NCBI GenBank assembly: GCA_900554895.1
Contig: USIX01000124.1
Location: 1-6,660, forward strand
DNA: 6,660 nucleotides
Direction of reading: 5' to 3'
Origin: an uncultured Megamonas sp.
GTDB lineage: Bacteria > Bacillota > Negativicutes > Selenomonadales > Selenomonadaceae
Positions 6,230 through 6,660 of this stretch are shown piece by piece; position 1 is the stretch's first letter, and every line of letters begins with the position of its first letter. The notes under the pieces are model-generated. The model saw only the letters and a list, made by a program, of their open reading frames with translations. It did not search any database and had not been told where the DNA came from. A program made the translations under genes and the position numbers.

Positions 6230-6660
6230 TTTGTCCACCTTCCTCTTGTTTTATTTTTTGTTTCTTCTGTTTTTTCGGGTTGTATTTATTCATAGCTATA
6301 TCCAATCCGTCGGTGATAATACATTTGACAGCGGGAATGAGATAATCAATTGCTTTATCGACTTCAATTCTGTCTTCTGCCGGAAACGGTGCCAGTACGT
6401 GTTTTACTACGCTCCAGCCGGGAAGAGGACGACCGATGCCGAGACGGATGCGTGCGAAATTTTCACTGCCGAGATGTGCAATAAGCGATTTTATGCCGTT
6501 ATGACCGCCGGAACTGCCTTTTTTGCGTATACGGACTGTTCCTGCCGGAATGTCCATATCATCATGGGCTACGATGATATCCTCTGGTTCAAGTTTATAC
6601 CAGCGCATCAGTGGGCCTACGGCCTCTCCGCTGTTATTCATGTATGTCTGCGGTTTTACG
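6222..6660 (-). CDS. pth: Peptidyl-tRNA hydrolase, N-terminus cut by window edge
   Basis: Peptidyl-tRNA hydrolase cleaves the ester bond of peptidyl-tRNAs that fall off the ribosome, recycling tRNA in the cytoplasm. The visible 145 residues start at VKPQTYMNNSG, the family's KPxTxMNxSG motif, whose second-position asparagine contacts substrate. HDDMDIPAG follows (the first D of HDD is the residue that supports the catalytic histidine), then GGHNGIKS and the ARIRLGIGRP motif. The catalytic histidine and roughly 40 to 45 N-terminal residues of a family norm near 190 lie beyond the right edge. The frame continues to the edge without a stop, so the ATG near 6641 (the M of YMNNSG) is internal and not the start. 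The protein ends in a lysine/glutamine-rich tail (6225-6290), probably flexible and perhaps RNA-contacting. Its stop overlaps the next gene's ATG by 8 nt. Confidence 0.96.
   Translation of the reverse strand, partial: VKPQTYMNNSGEAVGPLMRWYKLEPEDIIVAHDDMDIPAGTVRIRKKGSSGGHNGIKSLIAHLGSENFARIRLGIGRPLPGWSVVKHVLAPFPAEDRIEVDKAIDYLIPAVKCIITDGLDIAMNKYNPKKQKKQKIKQEEGGQNG
6235..6245 (-). promoter_or_regulatory. Ribosome binding site that decides the radical SAM start
   Basis: GAGGAAGGTGG lies within the 3' end of pth. Its AAGGTGG part (6235-6241) is 5 nt from the ATG at 6229. The alternative GTG at 6238 lies inside this purine run, leaving no workable spacing. The site therefore favours the shorter, 412-residue protein. 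Confidence 0.75.

Noticed and set aside
6639..6641. ATG at 6639-6641 as the start of pth
   Set aside because: It is the methionine of the conserved TYMNNSG motif and the frame stays open to the window edge with KPQ before it. The true start is outside the window.

Overview
The window is a compact stretch of a low-to-moderate GC bacterial chromosome. Every gene lies on the minus strand, so transcription runs from high to low coordinates. The proteins look like those of an anaerobic Firmicute. SbcC begins with the typical Firmicutes MRPLKLTISAFGPY sequence. The radical SAM protein belongs to a type I associate with strict anaerobes, and the gene set would fit Negativicutes or Clostridia. That placement is inference from protein flavour, not a database result.

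Reading in the direction of transcription: (1) pth, peptidyl-tRNA hydrolase, cut by the right edge and missing its N-terminus (6222-6660). (2) A 412-residue radical SAM protein of unknown substrate, whose ATG overlaps the pth stop (4991-6229). (3) A 295-residue phenylacetate-CoA-ligase-like (PaaK/ANL superfamily) protein beginning 3 nt after the radical SAM stop. It lacks the C-terminal domain and most ATP-handling residues, so it looks like a pseudoenzyme (4100-4987). (4) After 44 nt of AT-rich spacer, sbcD (2922-4055) and then sbcC (178-2922), which share one base in TAATG. They encode the Mre11/Rad50-type nuclease-ATPase complex that processes DNA hairpins and protein-blocked ends. (5) A 124-bp AT-rich intergenic region with a perfect-consensus promoter and two A/T-tract repeats set 21 bp apart. 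(6) The first 53 nt of a tRNA-Lys(UUU) gene, cut by the left edge.

The first five genes have tight spacing, overlaps and their own Shine-Dalgarno sequences, and no terminator is visible between them, so they may form one operon. pth and sbcDC are housekeeping genes. The radical SAM / degenerate PaaK-like pair is the part without an obvious explanation: two translationally coupled genes of unknown function, one probably an active Fe-S enzyme with an unusual excess of cysteines and the other probably unable to catalyse adenylation. I saw no mobile element, CRISPR array, riboswitch or phage gene. The only stretch without a protein gene is the 1-177 region, described below.
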